A stretch of DNA of 31,712 nt, from the NCBI GenBank assembly GCA_964564655.1, contig CAZMBO010000013.1, forward strand, positions 1 through 31,712, given 5' to 3'. Under the pieces are notes generated by a model. The model did not search any database, had not been told where the DNA came from, and saw nothing but the letters and a program-made list of their open reading frames with translations. Below, one piece after another: positions 1-8,068 of the stretch. Source of the DNA: UBA8687 sp964564655. GTDB taxonomy: Bacteria; Nitrospinota; Nitrospinia; Nitrospinales; VA-1. The stretch's first letter is position 1; every line of letters begins with the position of its first letter. The position numbers were made by a program, and so were the translations under genes.

Positions 1-54
1 CAGACTGTAAATCTGTCGGCTCAGCCTTCGGAGGTTCGAATCCTCCCCTCCCCA
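1..54 (+). tRNA. tRNA-Tyr (GTA), 5' part cut off by window start
   Basis: The window opens inside the anticodon stem. The loop at 5-11 carries anticodon GTA at 7-9 (Tyr). A long variable arm of the class II type follows (about 16-29), then a T-arm with a 5-bp stem at 30-34/42-46 and loop TTCGAAT, and the 3' acceptor strand at 47-53 with discriminator A54. The next bases are TCC, so CCA is not encoded. The D-arm and 5' acceptor strand lie before the window. Confidence 0.93.
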
Positions 55-81
55 TCCTGAGTTTTGAGGTTGGTTGAACTT

Positions 82-158
82 GCGGGAATAGCTCAGTTGG
101 CTAGAGCGTCAGCCTTCCAAGCTGAGGGTCGCGGGTTCGAGTCCCGTTTCCCGCTCCA
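82..158 (+). tRNA. tRNA-Gly (TCC)
   Basis: The acceptor strand 82-88 pairs fully with 148-154. The anticodon loop CTTCCAA sits in a TCAGC/GCTGA stem and gives anticodon TCC (Gly). The T-arm is GCGGG-TTCGAGT-CCCGT. Discriminator T155 is followed by an encoded CCA at 156-158, unlike the other tRNAs in this window. It lies 27 bases after tRNA-Tyr and 29 before tRNA-Thr, so the three are probably cut from one precursor. Confidence 0.96.
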
Positions 159-187
159 CCTTTTTGGTGAGGCGAATGAGTTTTTGC

Positions 188-259
188 GCCCACGTAGCTC
201 AGTGGTGGAGCACTTCCTTGGTAAGGAAGAGGTCATCGGTTCAATCCCGATCGTGGGCT
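188..259 (+). tRNA. tRNA-Thr (GGT)
   Basis: The acceptor strand 188-194 (GCCCACG) pairs with 252-258 (CGTGGGC). The anticodon stem-loop CTTCC-TTGGTAA-GGAAG gives GGT (Thr). The T-loop is TTCAATC. The discriminator is T259 and no CCA is encoded. In many bacteria this Tyr-Gly-Thr tRNA array leads into a tuf gene; here rpmG comes next. Confidence 0.96.
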
Positions 260-363
260 TCGGGTTTTAATTAGGGATGGTTAAGAGGCGAATCGGTTAT
301 TTGTAAACTTAATGTGAGCCCAAACCAGGGGGTTGATCCCAATAAATAGAGGTTGTCTATATT

Positions 364-513
364 ATGAGAGTGATCGTTCATTTTGCATGTTCTGACTGTG
401 ATCGGAAAAATTATTCGAATACGAAAAATAAAAAGACCACCACGCAAAGGTTGGAATTTAAGAAGTACTGTAAGTTCTGTGGGAAGCACACCCCTCATAA
501 GGAAACAAAGTAA
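364..513 (+). CDS. rpmG: 50S ribosomal protein L33
   Basis: This 49-residue protein of the large ribosomal subunit binds near the E site. It has two CxxC pairs (C9/C12 and C36/C39) that form a zinc ribbon, so it is the zinc-binding form of L33. The family core is clear: RNYSTKN-like text around residues 15-22 and KYCKFCGKHTPHKE-like text at the end. The ATG at 364 follows AGAGG at 348-352 with an 11-base spacing, which is rather long. It lies between tRNA-Thr and tRNA-Trp, the usual place for rpmG upstream of secE. There is a 104-base gap before it and a 102-base gap after it; I see no firm promoter in either. Confidence 0.93.
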   Translation: MRVIVHFACSDCDRKNYSNTKNKKTTTQRLEFKKYCKFCGKHTPHKETK

Positions 514-615
514 AGAAAAATCAGGCGGTGGGGAGCTAGATTTCAATTAAGGATTCAGTGTCGGGCGAGGATATTTATTCCCCTTCATAACGGGCTGGCG
601 AGGATTCAATTTATT

Positions 616-689
616 AGGCCAGTAGCTCTAATTGGTAGAGCATCGGATTCCAAATCCGAGGGTTGGGGGTTCGAATCCCTCCTGGCCTG
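616..689 (+). tRNA. tRNA-Trp (CCA)
   Basis: The acceptor strand 616-622 (AGGCCAG) pairs with 682-688 (CTGGCCT). The anticodon stem-loop TCGGA-TTCCAAA-TCCGA gives CCA (Trp). The T-loop TTCGAAT is standard, the discriminator is G689, and no 3' CCA is encoded. It lies 20 bases upstream of secE, as in many bacteria, so it is probably co-transcribed and trimmed from the secE-nusG mRNA. Confidence 0.96.
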
Positions 690-709
690 TATTAACTTAT
701 TTGAGGATT

Positions 710-898
710 ATGTTTTCAAAAGCAGTCGAGTTTCTGGTTGAGGTTAGGGCGGAGGTAAAAAAAGTAACGTGGCCTACTCGTCGGGAGGCTATGAGTGGGA
801 CCGCTGTGGTCGTGTTCGTAGTTCTGGTTATGGCTTTGTTTCTAGGAATTGTTGATGCGATTCTTTCCAAGATCGTTCAAGGGCTCATAAATATCTAG
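710..898 (+). CDS. secE: preprotein translocase subunit SecE
   Basis: SecE clamps SecY in the inner-membrane protein translocation channel. The protein has 62 residues, the short single-span form. An amphipathic N-terminal helix ends in the family signature EVKKVTWPTRRE (about 15-26), followed by one hydrophobic span at about 31-50. The ATG at 710 was chosen because the family begins just before this helix; an open frame continues upstream through tRNA-Trp but is not coding. A GAGG at 703-706 is only 3 bases from the ATG. nusG follows 11 bases later, the usual secE-nusG pair. Confidence 0.93.
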   Translation: MFSKAVEFLVEVRAEVKKVTWPTRREAMSGTAVVVFVVLVMALFLGIVDAILSKIVQGLINI

Positions 899-909
899 GC
901 GGGTGAATA

Positions 910-1440
910 TTGTCTAAGCAATGGTATGTTATCCACACCTATTCCGGATTTGAACGGAAGGTGAAGTTAAGTATAGAGGAACAATTCGGGCACTCGAGTT
1001 ATGGTGACCGTTTTGACGAGGTGGTGATTCCCACCGAAGAAGTTGTCGAGGTTCGAAAAGGCAAAAAGAAGGTTTCCTCGCGGAAATTTTTTCCGGGTTA
1101 CATCCTTATCAACGTCGATATGAATCAAGATATTTGGTACATGATCAAAAACACCCCGAAGGTAACAGGTTTTCTGGGGGGTAGTTCAGAGCCGGTTCCT
1201 CTTTCAGAGGAAGAGGTTAAGACGATCATGAATCAGATTAAAGGGGAGTCGGCTAGGCCGAAGCCGAAATTCTCTTTTGAAAAAGGTGAGAGCGTGCGGG
1301 TTATTGATGGACCTTTCCTTAATTTCAATGGTGTGGTGGAAGATGTTAACCACGACAAGGGTAAGGTAAGGGTAATGGTTTCAATTTTCGGTCGTGCTAC
1401 CCCGGTTGAGTTGGAGTTTCCTCAGATTGAGCGTGTGTAA
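910..1440 (+). CDS. nusG: transcription elongation/antitermination factor NusG
   Basis: NusG binds the RNA polymerase clamp, suppresses pausing and couples transcription to Rho or the ribosome. It has 176 residues. The NGN domain (about 5-110) starts with WYVIHTYSGFERKV and includes the signature FPGYILINVDM (about 61-71). The KOW domain (about 123-160) has KGESVRVIDGPF, and the protein ends PVELEFPQIERV. There is no extra domain between NGN and KOW. The start codon is TTG at 910, set by homology (MSKQWYVIH); an earlier in-frame start is not evident. Confidence 0.95.
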   Translation: MSKQWYVIHTYSGFERKVKLSIEEQFGHSSYGDRFDEVVIPTEEVVEVRKGKKKVSSRKFFPGYILINVDMNQDIWYMIKNTPKVTGFLGGSSEPVPLSEEEVKTIMNQIKGESARPKPKFSFEKGESVRVIDGPFLNFNGVVEDVNHDKGKVRVMVSIFGRATPVELEFPQIERV

Positions 1441-1485
1441 AATTGTTGGTTGAATAACAAGTGGTGAAAAAAGAGGTTATAGAGA

Positions 1486-1914
1486 GTGGCTACTAAAGAA
1501 GTAATGGGTCAAATAAAGCTCCAAATTCCTGCCGGTCAGGCGACGCCTTCTCCACCTGTCGGGCCTGCGCTCGGACAGCATGGTGTGGCAATAATGGATT
1601 TTTGCAAGGCGTTTAATGCAAAAACCCAAGGGCAGGAGGGAAGTATTATACCTGTAATTATTGATGTTTATAAGGATAGGAGTTTTTCTTTTATTACAAA
1701 GTCACCACCCGCATCGGCTCTGCTAAAGCAGGCAGCGGGTATTGCTAAGGGTTCCTCCAATCCTAGTAAGGAATCTGTGGGTCAAGTGACTCTAGAGCAG
1801 GTAAGGGATATTGCAAAAGTTAAAATGGAAGACTTGAATGCCGAGGATTTGGATATGGCCGTTAACATCATTAAGGGTTCGGCAAAAAGCATGGGATTGA
1901 AAGTCGAAGGTTAA
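1486..1914 (+). CDS. rplK: 50S ribosomal protein L11
   Basis: L11 binds the GTPase-associated centre of 23S rRNA and contacts EF-G and EF-Tu. It has 142 residues, the usual length. The N-terminal domain carries the proline-rich segment PAGQATPSPPVGPALGQ, and the C-terminal RNA-binding domain ends with NIIKGSAKSMGLKVEG. The start is GTG at 1486 with AGAGG at 1472-1476. It lies 45 bases after nusG and 13 bases before rplA, forming the L11 operon. Confidence 0.96.
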   Translation: MATKEVMGQIKLQIPAGQATPSPPVGPALGQHGVAIMDFCKAFNAKTQGQEGSIIPVIIDVYKDRSFSFITKSPPASALLKQAAGIAKGSSNPSKESVGQVTLEQVRDIAKVKMEDLNAEDLDMAVNIIKGSAKSMGLKVEG

Positions 1915-1927
1915 CCGAGAAAAAATT

Positions 1928-2614
1928 ATGGCTAAACATGGAAAAAAATATCGGGCTGCGGCGCAAAAAGTCGATCCTGATAAAAAATATGAGTTGAAGG
2001 AGGCTATTGGGCTTGCTAAGGACTCTAATTCTGAAAAATTTGATGAGTCGCTCGATGTGGCGGTCAGATTGAACTTGGATCCCAGAAAAGCAGACCAGAA
2101 CATTCGCGGAAGCGTGGTTTTGCCTAAGGGCACGGGTAAAAAATTTCGTGTTCTTGTGTTCGCAAAAGGCGATAAGGAAACAGAAGCGAAAGCCGCAGGT
2201 GCAGTAGAGGTCGGTGGTGACGATTTGGTTGCCAAGGTGCAGGGTGGTTGGATGGAATTTGATCGTGTGGTCGCGACTCCAGATATGATGGGTCAGGTAG
2301 GTAAGTTGGGTAAGGTCTTGGGCCCCAGAGGCTTGATGCCGAATCCGAAAACGGGAACGGTGACTTTCGATGTCAAGCAGGCTATTGAGCAAATCCAGGC
2401 AGGAAAAGTGGATTACCGTGTCGACAAATCAGGGATTGTTCATGCGCCGTTGGGGAAAGCTAGTTTCTCTGTTGAAGACCTTGCTGAAAACTATCAAACC
2501 CTTATTGCTACATTGGTCAAGGCCAAGCCGGCATCAAGTAAGGGGAATTATGTGAGAGGCATATCGGTTTCAACCACTATGGGGGTTGGGGTCAGAGTGG
2601 CGTACACGGCCTAA
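1928..2614 (+). CDS. rplA: 50S ribosomal protein L1
   Basis: L1 forms the mobile L1 stalk at the E site and in many bacteria represses its own rplK-rplA mRNA. It has 228 residues, close to the family norm. The signature GKVLGPRGLMPNPKTGTV is at about 134-151, and the C-terminus has the usual ISVSTTMGVGVRV. The start is ATG at 1928, with only a weak GAGA upstream, which fits translational coupling to rplK. Confidence 0.96.
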   Translation: MAKHGKKYRAAAQKVDPDKKYELKEAIGLAKDSNSEKFDESLDVAVRLNLDPRKADQNIRGSVVLPKGTGKKFRVLVFAKGDKETEAKAAGAVEVGGDDLVAKVQGGWMEFDRVVATPDMMGQVGKLGKVLGPRGLMPNPKTGTVTFDVKQAIEQIQAGKVDYRVDKSGIVHAPLGKASFSVEDLAENYQTLIATLVKAKPASSKGNYVRGISVSTTMGVGVRVAYTA

Positions 2615-2628
2615 CAATTGATGAATCT

Positions 2629-2642
2629 CCCCTTTACAGGGG
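2629..2642 (+). other. small GC hairpin in the rplA-rplJ gap
   Basis: CCCCT at 2629-2633 can pair with AGGGG at 2638-2642 around a 4-base loop. It lies in the 53-base gap between the rplA stop and the preferred rplJ start. This is where other bacteria have an L10-binding leader, although that leader is usually much longer. The AGGGG arm could also act as a ribosome-binding site for a GTG at 2650. No T-run follows, so it is not a terminator. Confidence 0.4.
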
Positions 2643-2667
2643 TTTGTAAGTGAGAAGGGTGACAAAA

Positions 2668-3195
2668 GTGCCGAATGCAGAAAAAATTAAAAAAGTTGAA
2701 GAGCTTAACGGGATTTTCCTGAAAGCCAAGTCAGCTGTTCTTGCGAATTATCAGGGGATCGAGGCGGCGGAATTGACTCAGTTGCGCAGTCATATGCGTG
2801 GCAGTGCGATAGACTTTCGGGTTGTTAAGAATACTTTGGCGAAGCAAGCTGTTAAAAATACTCCCTTCGAGTTGTTGGATGGAGATTTCACCGGTCCCGT
2901 GTCTTTGGTTCTTAGTTTTGAAGATGCGCTGGCACCGGCAAAGGCGTTGGCGGAATATGCAAAATCTGGAGCTACAAAAAACCCTAAGGTGATTTGTGGC
3001 GTGGTTGAGGGGAAAAAGGTTTCCCCTGAGGAAGTTAAAGCGTTGGCGGATCTGCCATCCAAAGAAGTGCTGATTTCGCAGTTATTATCGACCATGAATG
3101 GTCCGACCACAAACTTTGTCGGGGCTCTTAGCGGATTATTAAGAAAGTTGGTGGGTACTCTGGACGCGATAAAAGAGAAGAAGGCATCCGAATAG
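2668..3195 (+). CDS. rplJ: 50S ribosomal protein L10
   Basis: L10 is the base of the L7/L12 stalk. The preferred start, GTG at 2668, gives 175 residues beginning MPNAEKIKKVEEL. It is preceded by AGAAGG at 2653-2658 with 9-base spacing and aligns with the usual N-terminus of the family. A longer form from GTG at 2650 (181 residues) is possible. The rRNA-binding core includes VVKNTLAKQAV and FTGPVSLV, and the C-terminal helix that docks L7/L12 ends with LVGTLDAIKEKK. rplL follows after 82 bases, as usual. Confidence 0.94.
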   Translation: MPNAEKIKKVEELNGIFLKAKSAVLANYQGIEAAELTQLRSHMRGSAIDFRVVKNTLAKQAVKNTPFELLDGDFTGPVSLVLSFEDALAPAKALAEYAKSGATKNPKVICGVVEGKKVSPEEVKALADLPSKEVLISQLLSTMNGPTTNFVGALSGLLRKLVGTLDAIKEKKASE

Positions 3196-3277
3196 ACCGG
3201 TTCCCGGTTTGGGGATCGCTGTAAATAAATTATTGAATTAAAATTTTTGAAAAAACATTTTTTGAAAGGAGGGCGTA

Positions 3278-3655
3278 ATGGCCGCCACCAAGGAGGACGT
3301 AGTTTCCTTTATCGATAGCATGACTGTTTTAGAAATGTCAGAGTTTGTAAAAGAATTAGAAGAAAAATATGGTGTGACTGCTGCGGCGCCTGCCGTTGCA
3401 ATTGCCGCGCCTGCTGATGGAGGGGGTGCAGTAGCTGAAGAAAAAACCGAGTTCGATGTTGTTCTTACTGCTGCAGGTGATAAGAAGATCCAGGTTATCA
3501 AGGAAGTTCGAACCATTACCGGGTTGGGACTAAAGGATGCCAAAGATCTGGTAGAGGCAGCTCCTAAGCCAATTAAGGAAGGTGTGAAAAAAGAGGAAGC
3601 GGAGGAAATTCAAAAGAAAGTCGAGGAGGCCGGCGGTACAGTGGAAGTTAAATAG
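3278..3655 (+). CDS. rplL: 50S ribosomal protein L7/L12
   Basis: This is the multi-copy stalk protein that recruits translational GTPases. It has 125 residues: an N-terminal dimerisation domain (about 1-32), an Ala/Pro/Gly-rich hinge (about 33-53) and a C-terminal factor-binding domain with EFDVVL, KKIQVIKEVR and GLGLKDAKDLVEAAP. A strong AAAGGAGG just before the ATG at 3278 fits the need to make several copies per ribosome. The 80-base gap to rpoB shows no convincing terminator or promoter. Confidence 0.96.
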   Translation: MAATKEDVVSFIDSMTVLEMSEFVKELEEKYGVTAAAPAVAIAAPADGGGAVAEEKTEFDVVLTAAGDKKIQVIKEVRTITGLGLKDAKDLVEAAPKPIKEGVKKEEAEEIQKKVEEAGGTVEVK

Positions 3656-3735
3656 CGGCGATCTGGTGTAACAGTTTTACGTTTGTTTTAGCAGATAATT
3701 TACCGTTAATTTTTCTTCCAGAAGGATGCTGCCCT

Positions 3736-6700
3736 ATGTCAAACAACCGTTCTCAAAGAGCGCTTGGTAATCTTAGACAGAGAAAAAATTTCGCCCGAAT
3801 TCCGACCGTCATTGGTATTCCCAATTTAATCGAAATTCAAAAAAAATCATTTGAGTATTTCCTCCAATGGGATGTTGCCCCGCATGAACGCGAAAGAAAG
3901 GGTTTGGAGGATGTCTTTAGGGATGTCTTTCCTATCTCAGATTTAAATATTAACGCCCGTATTGAATATGTCGGTTTTGAGATCGGTATATGGGAGTGCG
4001 GTTGCGGTGAGTTTAAAGAACTCGGTGGGCCGAATATCTTCTGCGACACTTGTAAGCAGGAGGTTGCCTATAAAGAGAACCATAAGTTCAGCGAATGTCG
4101 CCAGAAGGGTCTCACCTATTCTGACCCTATTAAAATAATGGTTCGGCTCGTGCTTTTTGATCGGGAGGCGGTGGATATAAATGCTCGCACGCTGAAAAAC
4201 CTGCTTGGAAAAGTAATTATTGAGGAGGTCAAGAAACCAGGTACCTCAAAGAATCTAATTCCAGCTAAAACGGAAATCACCGAAGATATTTTAAAAACTC
4301 TGGAAACGGAGAAAGTGCCCCAGGTAACCATTAATTCTGTTCGTGAGGTAAAAGAGCAGAAAATTTTTCTAGGCGAAATGCCTGTGATGGGACCGACAGG
4401 TACCTTTATGATAAACGGGGTGGAGCGTGTCATTGTTAGTCAGATGCATCGCTCGCCAGGGGCTTTCTTTTCGCACGATAAGGGCAAGTCTCATCTCAGT
4501 GGTAAAATTCTTTACTCTGCTAGGATAATTCCGGACCGTGGTTCTTGGATCGATTTTGAATTCGATATCAAGGATTTGCTTTATGTTAAAATTGATCGTA
4601 GACGCAAGCTTCCAGCAACTATCCTTTTGCAGGCATTCGGGATGGATGTCAAAACCATTCTTGAAACCTACTACCCCATTGCAAAAGTAAGTATCACAAC
4701 AAAAGACTTCCGCTTGTTTATGGGAAGTAAAAACCTGCTCATCGGATTTAAAGTTAAGGAGGATGTGATTGACCCGAAAACCGATGATGTGGTTCTCAAG
4801 GCGGGTAAAAAGGTAACCGTAGGTGCGGCTAAAAAGTTAAGTCGATTGTCTAAGTCAACTAAGGTTGAAATTGATTCTGAAAGTTTAATTGGGAGGTATT
4901 TGTTTAAGGAAATCGTTGATCCTGAGACAGGCGAAATTGAAGTTGACACTAATCAGGAGATCACAGAGGACGTTCTTGAGGTAATTAAGAAAAATAAGCT
5001 CAGTGAGATTCAAATCTTACATATTGACGAAGAGATGTCGGATACAGTGATCCGCGATACTCTGGTGGTTGCAAAAACCCAAAACCAAGAAGAGGCTATT
5101 AAGGAAATTTATAAAAGGTTGCGTCCTGGGGATCCACCAACTCAAGAAATAGCGCGCTCTCTTTTTGCTAATCTGTTTTTTAATCCTAAGCGTTACAACC
5201 TGTCTGTTGTGGGTCGTATTAAGTTGAATCAGAAGTTTGGTTTGGATATTCCTTTGGAAAATCGGCTGTTGACCTTGGAAGACTTGGTGGCGGTTGTGCG
5301 GCACATAATCGATCTCAGAAATGGGATTGGTGATATAGATGATATTGATCACCTGGGAAACCGCAGGGTGCGCGCAGTAGGGGAGTCTCTGGAGAACCAG
5401 TTCCGCGTTGGAATAGTGCGAATGGAGCGGGCGATTATTGAAAGAATGTCCATTCAGGATTTAGATGTCTCCATGCCGCATGATTTGATCAATTCCAAAC
5501 CGGTGACCGCCGCTATTAAAGAATTTTTTGGTAGCAGTCAGTTGTCTCAGTTTATGGACCAAACCAATCCGCTTTCAGAAATTACACATAAGCGAAGATT
5601 GAGTGCATTAGGTCCGGGTGGATTAACTCGCGAGCGAGCGGGATTTGAAGTGCGCGATGTGCACCCAACCCATTATGGTCGTATTTGTCCGATTGAAACA
5701 CCGGAGGGTCCAAATATCGGTCTAATTGCATCCCTCAGCACATATGCCCGGGTCAATGACTATGGATTTATTGAGACTCCCTATCGGAAAGTACATAATT
5801 CTGTTGCTCAAGATGATGTTGAGTTTCATACGGCCTTAGTTGAAGATAATTTTGTTATCGCCCAGGCTAACGCGAAGATAGATGAGAAGAAAAATTTTTC
5901 TGATCCAATAGTTTCAGCGCGTAAGGGAGGGGATTTTGTTCTTTCTCCGCGAGAGAAAGTTGATTTTATGGATGTATCCCCAAAGCAGTTGATCAGTGTG
6001 GCTGCATCTTTGATTCCCTTTCTGGAAAATGATGACGCAAACCGGGCTTTGATGGGATCAAACATGCAACGGCAAGCCGTTCCATTGCTACAATCAGAAG
6101 CGCCCTTGGTGGGTACCGGTATGGAGGCAATTGTTGCGCACGATTCTGGTGCTGTGGTGGTTGCTGAAAACGATGGTGTGGTTATTAGTGCTGATGCAAC
6201 CCGTATTGTAATCCGTACTAAAAAGAAACCGGCGGGAAAAGTAAAAACTCGTCGAAGTCAGTTAGATTCGAATGTAGATATTTATTCGCTGAATAAGTAC
6301 CAACGGTCTAACCAGAATACCTGTATCAACCAACGTCCCCGTGTTTCTTCTGGAGCGATGGTTAAAAGGGGTGATGTGTTGGCAGATGGTCCTGCGACCG
6401 ATCATGGTGAATTGGCCTTGGGTCGAAATGTTCTCGTCGCATTCATGCCTTGGGATGGTTACAACTTTGAAGATGCTATTATCGTAAGTGAAAAACTTGT
6501 CAAAGAAGATGTTTATACTTCTGTTCATATCGAGGAATTTGAAGTCGAAGCACGTGATACCAAGCAGGGCAAAGAAGAGATTACCCGCGATATTTCAAAT
6601 GTCGGGGAGGATGCCCTAAAGAATCTGGATGAAAGCGGTATCATTCGGGTTGGGGCAAACGTCAAGCCTAACGATATTCTGGTCGGTAAGATCACTCCAA

Positions 6701-7953
6701 AAGGTGAAACCCAGCTAAGTCCTGAAGAAAAACTTTTGAAAGCTATATTTGGGGAAAAAGCGGGGGACGTTCGGGATACATCGCTTCGAGTGCCTCCTGG
6801 GGTGCATGGAACGGTCATTGATGTGAAGGTATTCTCGAGAAAAGGAATTGATAAAGACTCGCGAACGCTTGCGATTGAAGATGAAGAAATTGCGCTAATT
6901 GAAAAGGACTATAAGGATGAGATAGATATCGTTAAAAGTGAAACCGCAAAAAAAATTCGGGGATTGCTTGTTGGTAAAAAAGCATCCAAATCCACTGCCG
7001 TGGGTAAGGTGAGCTTTAAAAAGGGTGAGGCGATCCAGGAAGAAGAAATTGTTAAATTGAGCATAAAAGATCTGGTTAAGGTTCCGGCGCAAGGAGTTGA
7101 TCAAAAGGCTCTTCTTGAAATGGAATCCAGTTCTAAAGATCAGGTGGCAATTCTTAAATCCATGCTGGAGGAAAAAGTTTCTCGTTTGAAAAAAGGAGAT
7201 GATCTGGCTCCAGGCGTGATCAAGATGGTGAAGGTCTTCATGGCTATGAAGCGTAAGCTTCAGGTTGGCGACAAAATGGCGGGACGACATGGTAATAAAG
7301 GTGTTGTTTCGACAATTGTTCCTGAAGAAGACATGCCTTATATGAAAAGTGGCAAGCCTATTGAGCTCATTTTGAATCCATTAGGTGTTCCCTCGCGAAT
7401 GAATGTGGGACAGATTCTGGAAACAAATTTGGGTATGGCTGCAAAAGCTAACGATAAACATATGGCGACCCCCGTTTTTGATGGTGCAAAAGAAAACGAG
7501 ATCAGGGAGCTATTGCGGCAGGGAGATTGTTCAGAAACGGGTGAAGTGACCTTGATTGATGGTCGGTCTGGCCAGCCGTTTCGTCAGAAGGTGATGGTAG
7601 GGTATCTCTATATATTAAAACTTCACCATTTGGTCGACGATAAAATTCATGCACGTTCAACGGGTCCCTATTCTCTAGTTACTCAGCAACCGTTGGGTGG
7701 TAAGGCACAGTTTGGTGGTCAGCGGTTAGGAGAAATGGAGGTGTGGGCATTAGAGGCTTATGGCGCAGCATACACCCTTCAAGAAATGCTGACAGTGAAA
7801 TCTGATGATGTGGAAGGGCGTAAGCGTATGTACGAAGCGATTGTTAAGGGTGACACGCATCTCAATCCAAGTTTGCCTGAGTCCTTCAACGTTCTAGTGA
7901 AAGAATTGCAGAGCTTGGCCATTGATGTCGAGTTGATCGAATCGGGAAAATAA
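3736..7953 (+). CDS. rpoB: DNA-directed RNA polymerase beta subunit, with two inserts in the protrusion
   Basis: This is the catalytic beta subunit of core RNA polymerase, 1405 residues against about 1340 in E. coli. The rifampicin-binding region around 599-625 has wild-type residues at the main resistance sites (D608, H618, S623 by alignment). GDKMAGRHGNKG and the C-terminal QFGGQRLGEMEVWALEAYGA are intact. By comparison with E. coli there are two unusual inserts near the N-terminus. Residues about 85-112 add a four-cysteine module (C88, C90, C103, C106). Residues about 147-201 add some 52 residues with an EITEDIL core resembling a module repeated at 335-430. The segment between GMAAK and ATPVF is shorter than in E. 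coli. The start is ATG at 3736 with GAAGGA and 9-base spacing; rpoC follows after 115 bases. Confidence 0.98.
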   Translation: MSNNRSQRALGNLRQRKNFARIPTVIGIPNLIEIQKKSFEYFLQWDVAPHERERKGLEDVFRDVFPISDLNINARIEYVGFEIGIWECGCGEFKELGGPNIFCDTCKQEVAYKENHKFSECRQKGLTYSDPIKIMVRLVLFDREAVDINARTLKNLLGKVIIEEVKKPGTSKNLIPAKTEITEDILKTLETEKVPQVTINSVREVKEQKIFLGEMPVMGPTGTFMINGVERVIVSQMHRSPGAFFSHDKGKSHLSGKILYSARIIPDRGSWIDFEFDIKDLLYVKIDRRRKLPATILLQAFGMDVKTILETYYPIAKVSITTKDFRLFMGSKNLLIGFKVKEDVIDPKTDDVVLKAGKKVTVGAAKKLSRLSKSTKVEIDSESLIGRYLFKEIVDPETGEIEVDTNQEITEDVLEVIKKNKLSEIQILHIDEEMSDTVIRDTLVVAKTQNQEEAIKEIYKRLRPGDPPTQEIARSLFANLFFNPKRYNLSVVGRIKLNQKFGLDIPLENRLLTLEDLVAVVRHIIDLRNGIGDIDDIDHLGNRRVRAVGESLENQFRVGIVRMERAIIERMSIQDLDVSMPHDLINSKPVTAAIKEFFGSSQLSQFMDQTNPLSEITHKRRLSALGPGGLTRERAGFEVRDVHPTHYGRICPIETPEGPNIGLIASLSTYARVNDYGFIETPYRKVHNSVAQDDVEFHTALVEDNFVIAQANAKIDEKKNFSDPIVSARKGGDFVLSPREKVDFMDVSPKQLISVAASLIPFLENDDANRALMGSNMQRQAVPLLQSEAPLVGTGMEAIVAHDSGAVVVAENDGVVISADATRIVIRTKKKPAGKVKTRRSQLDSNVDIYSLNKYQRSNQNTCINQRPRVSSGAMVKRGDVLADGPATDHGELALGRNVLVAFMPWDGYNFEDAIIVSEKLVKEDVYTSVHIEEFEVEARDTKQGKEEITRDISNVGEDALKNLDESGIIRVGANVKPNDILVGKITPKGETQLSPEEKLLKAIFGEKAGDVRDTSLRVPPGVHGTVIDVKVFSRKGIDKDSRTLAIEDEEIALIEKDYKDEIDIVKSETAKKIRGLLVGKKASKSTAVGKVSFKKGEAIQEEEIVKLSIKDLVKVPAQGVDQKALLEMESSSKDQVAILKSMLEEKVSRLKKGDDLAPGVIKMVKVFMAMKRKLQVGDKMAGRHGNKGVVSTIVPEEDMPYMKSGKPIELILNPLGVPSRMNVGQILETNLGMAAKANDKHMATPVFDGAKENEIRELLRQGDCSETGEVTLIDGRSGQPFRQKVMVGYLYILKLHHLVDDKIHARSTGPYSLVTQQPLGGKAQFGGQRLGEMEVWALEAYGAAYTLQEMLTVKSDDVEGRKRMYEAIVKGDTHLNPSLPESFNVLVKELQSLAIDVELIESGK

Positions 7954-7967
7954 AAATTATGTCTTCC

Positions 7968-8014
7968 CTCTGGCCTAGTTTTGCTCTGAATTAAAGTTGT
8001 AGTCCAGAGTTTTT
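7968..8014 (+). other. hairpin plus T-run in the rpoB-rpoC gap
   Basis: CTCTGG at 7968-7973 can pair with CCAGAG at 8004-8009. CTA 7975-7977 and TAG 8000-8002 extend the stem across one mismatch, and TTTTT follows at 8010-8014. A second CTCTG inside the loop (from 7984) offers an alternative pairing with CAGAG. The layout resembles a weak intrinsic terminator or attenuator, or a processing site. Full termination between rpoB and rpoC is unlikely because the subunits are needed in equal amounts. Confidence 0.35.
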
Positions 8015-8068
8015 AAAGATTAAGAAAAATAACGGTTTGCGAAAACCTTATCAAAGGAGAGGTCTTTA

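Noticed and set aside
64..270. Open frame across tRNA-Gly and tRNA-Thr
   Set aside because: It runs through two clear tRNA genes; the translation is tRNA sequence read as protein.
2621..2653. Ten-residue leader peptide before rplJ (ATG at 2621)
   Set aside because: No ribosome-binding site and no regulatory codon run; probably chance.
3656..3735. Promoter for rpoB (GATAAT at 3694)
   Set aside because: No acceptable -35 at 16-18 bases upstream.
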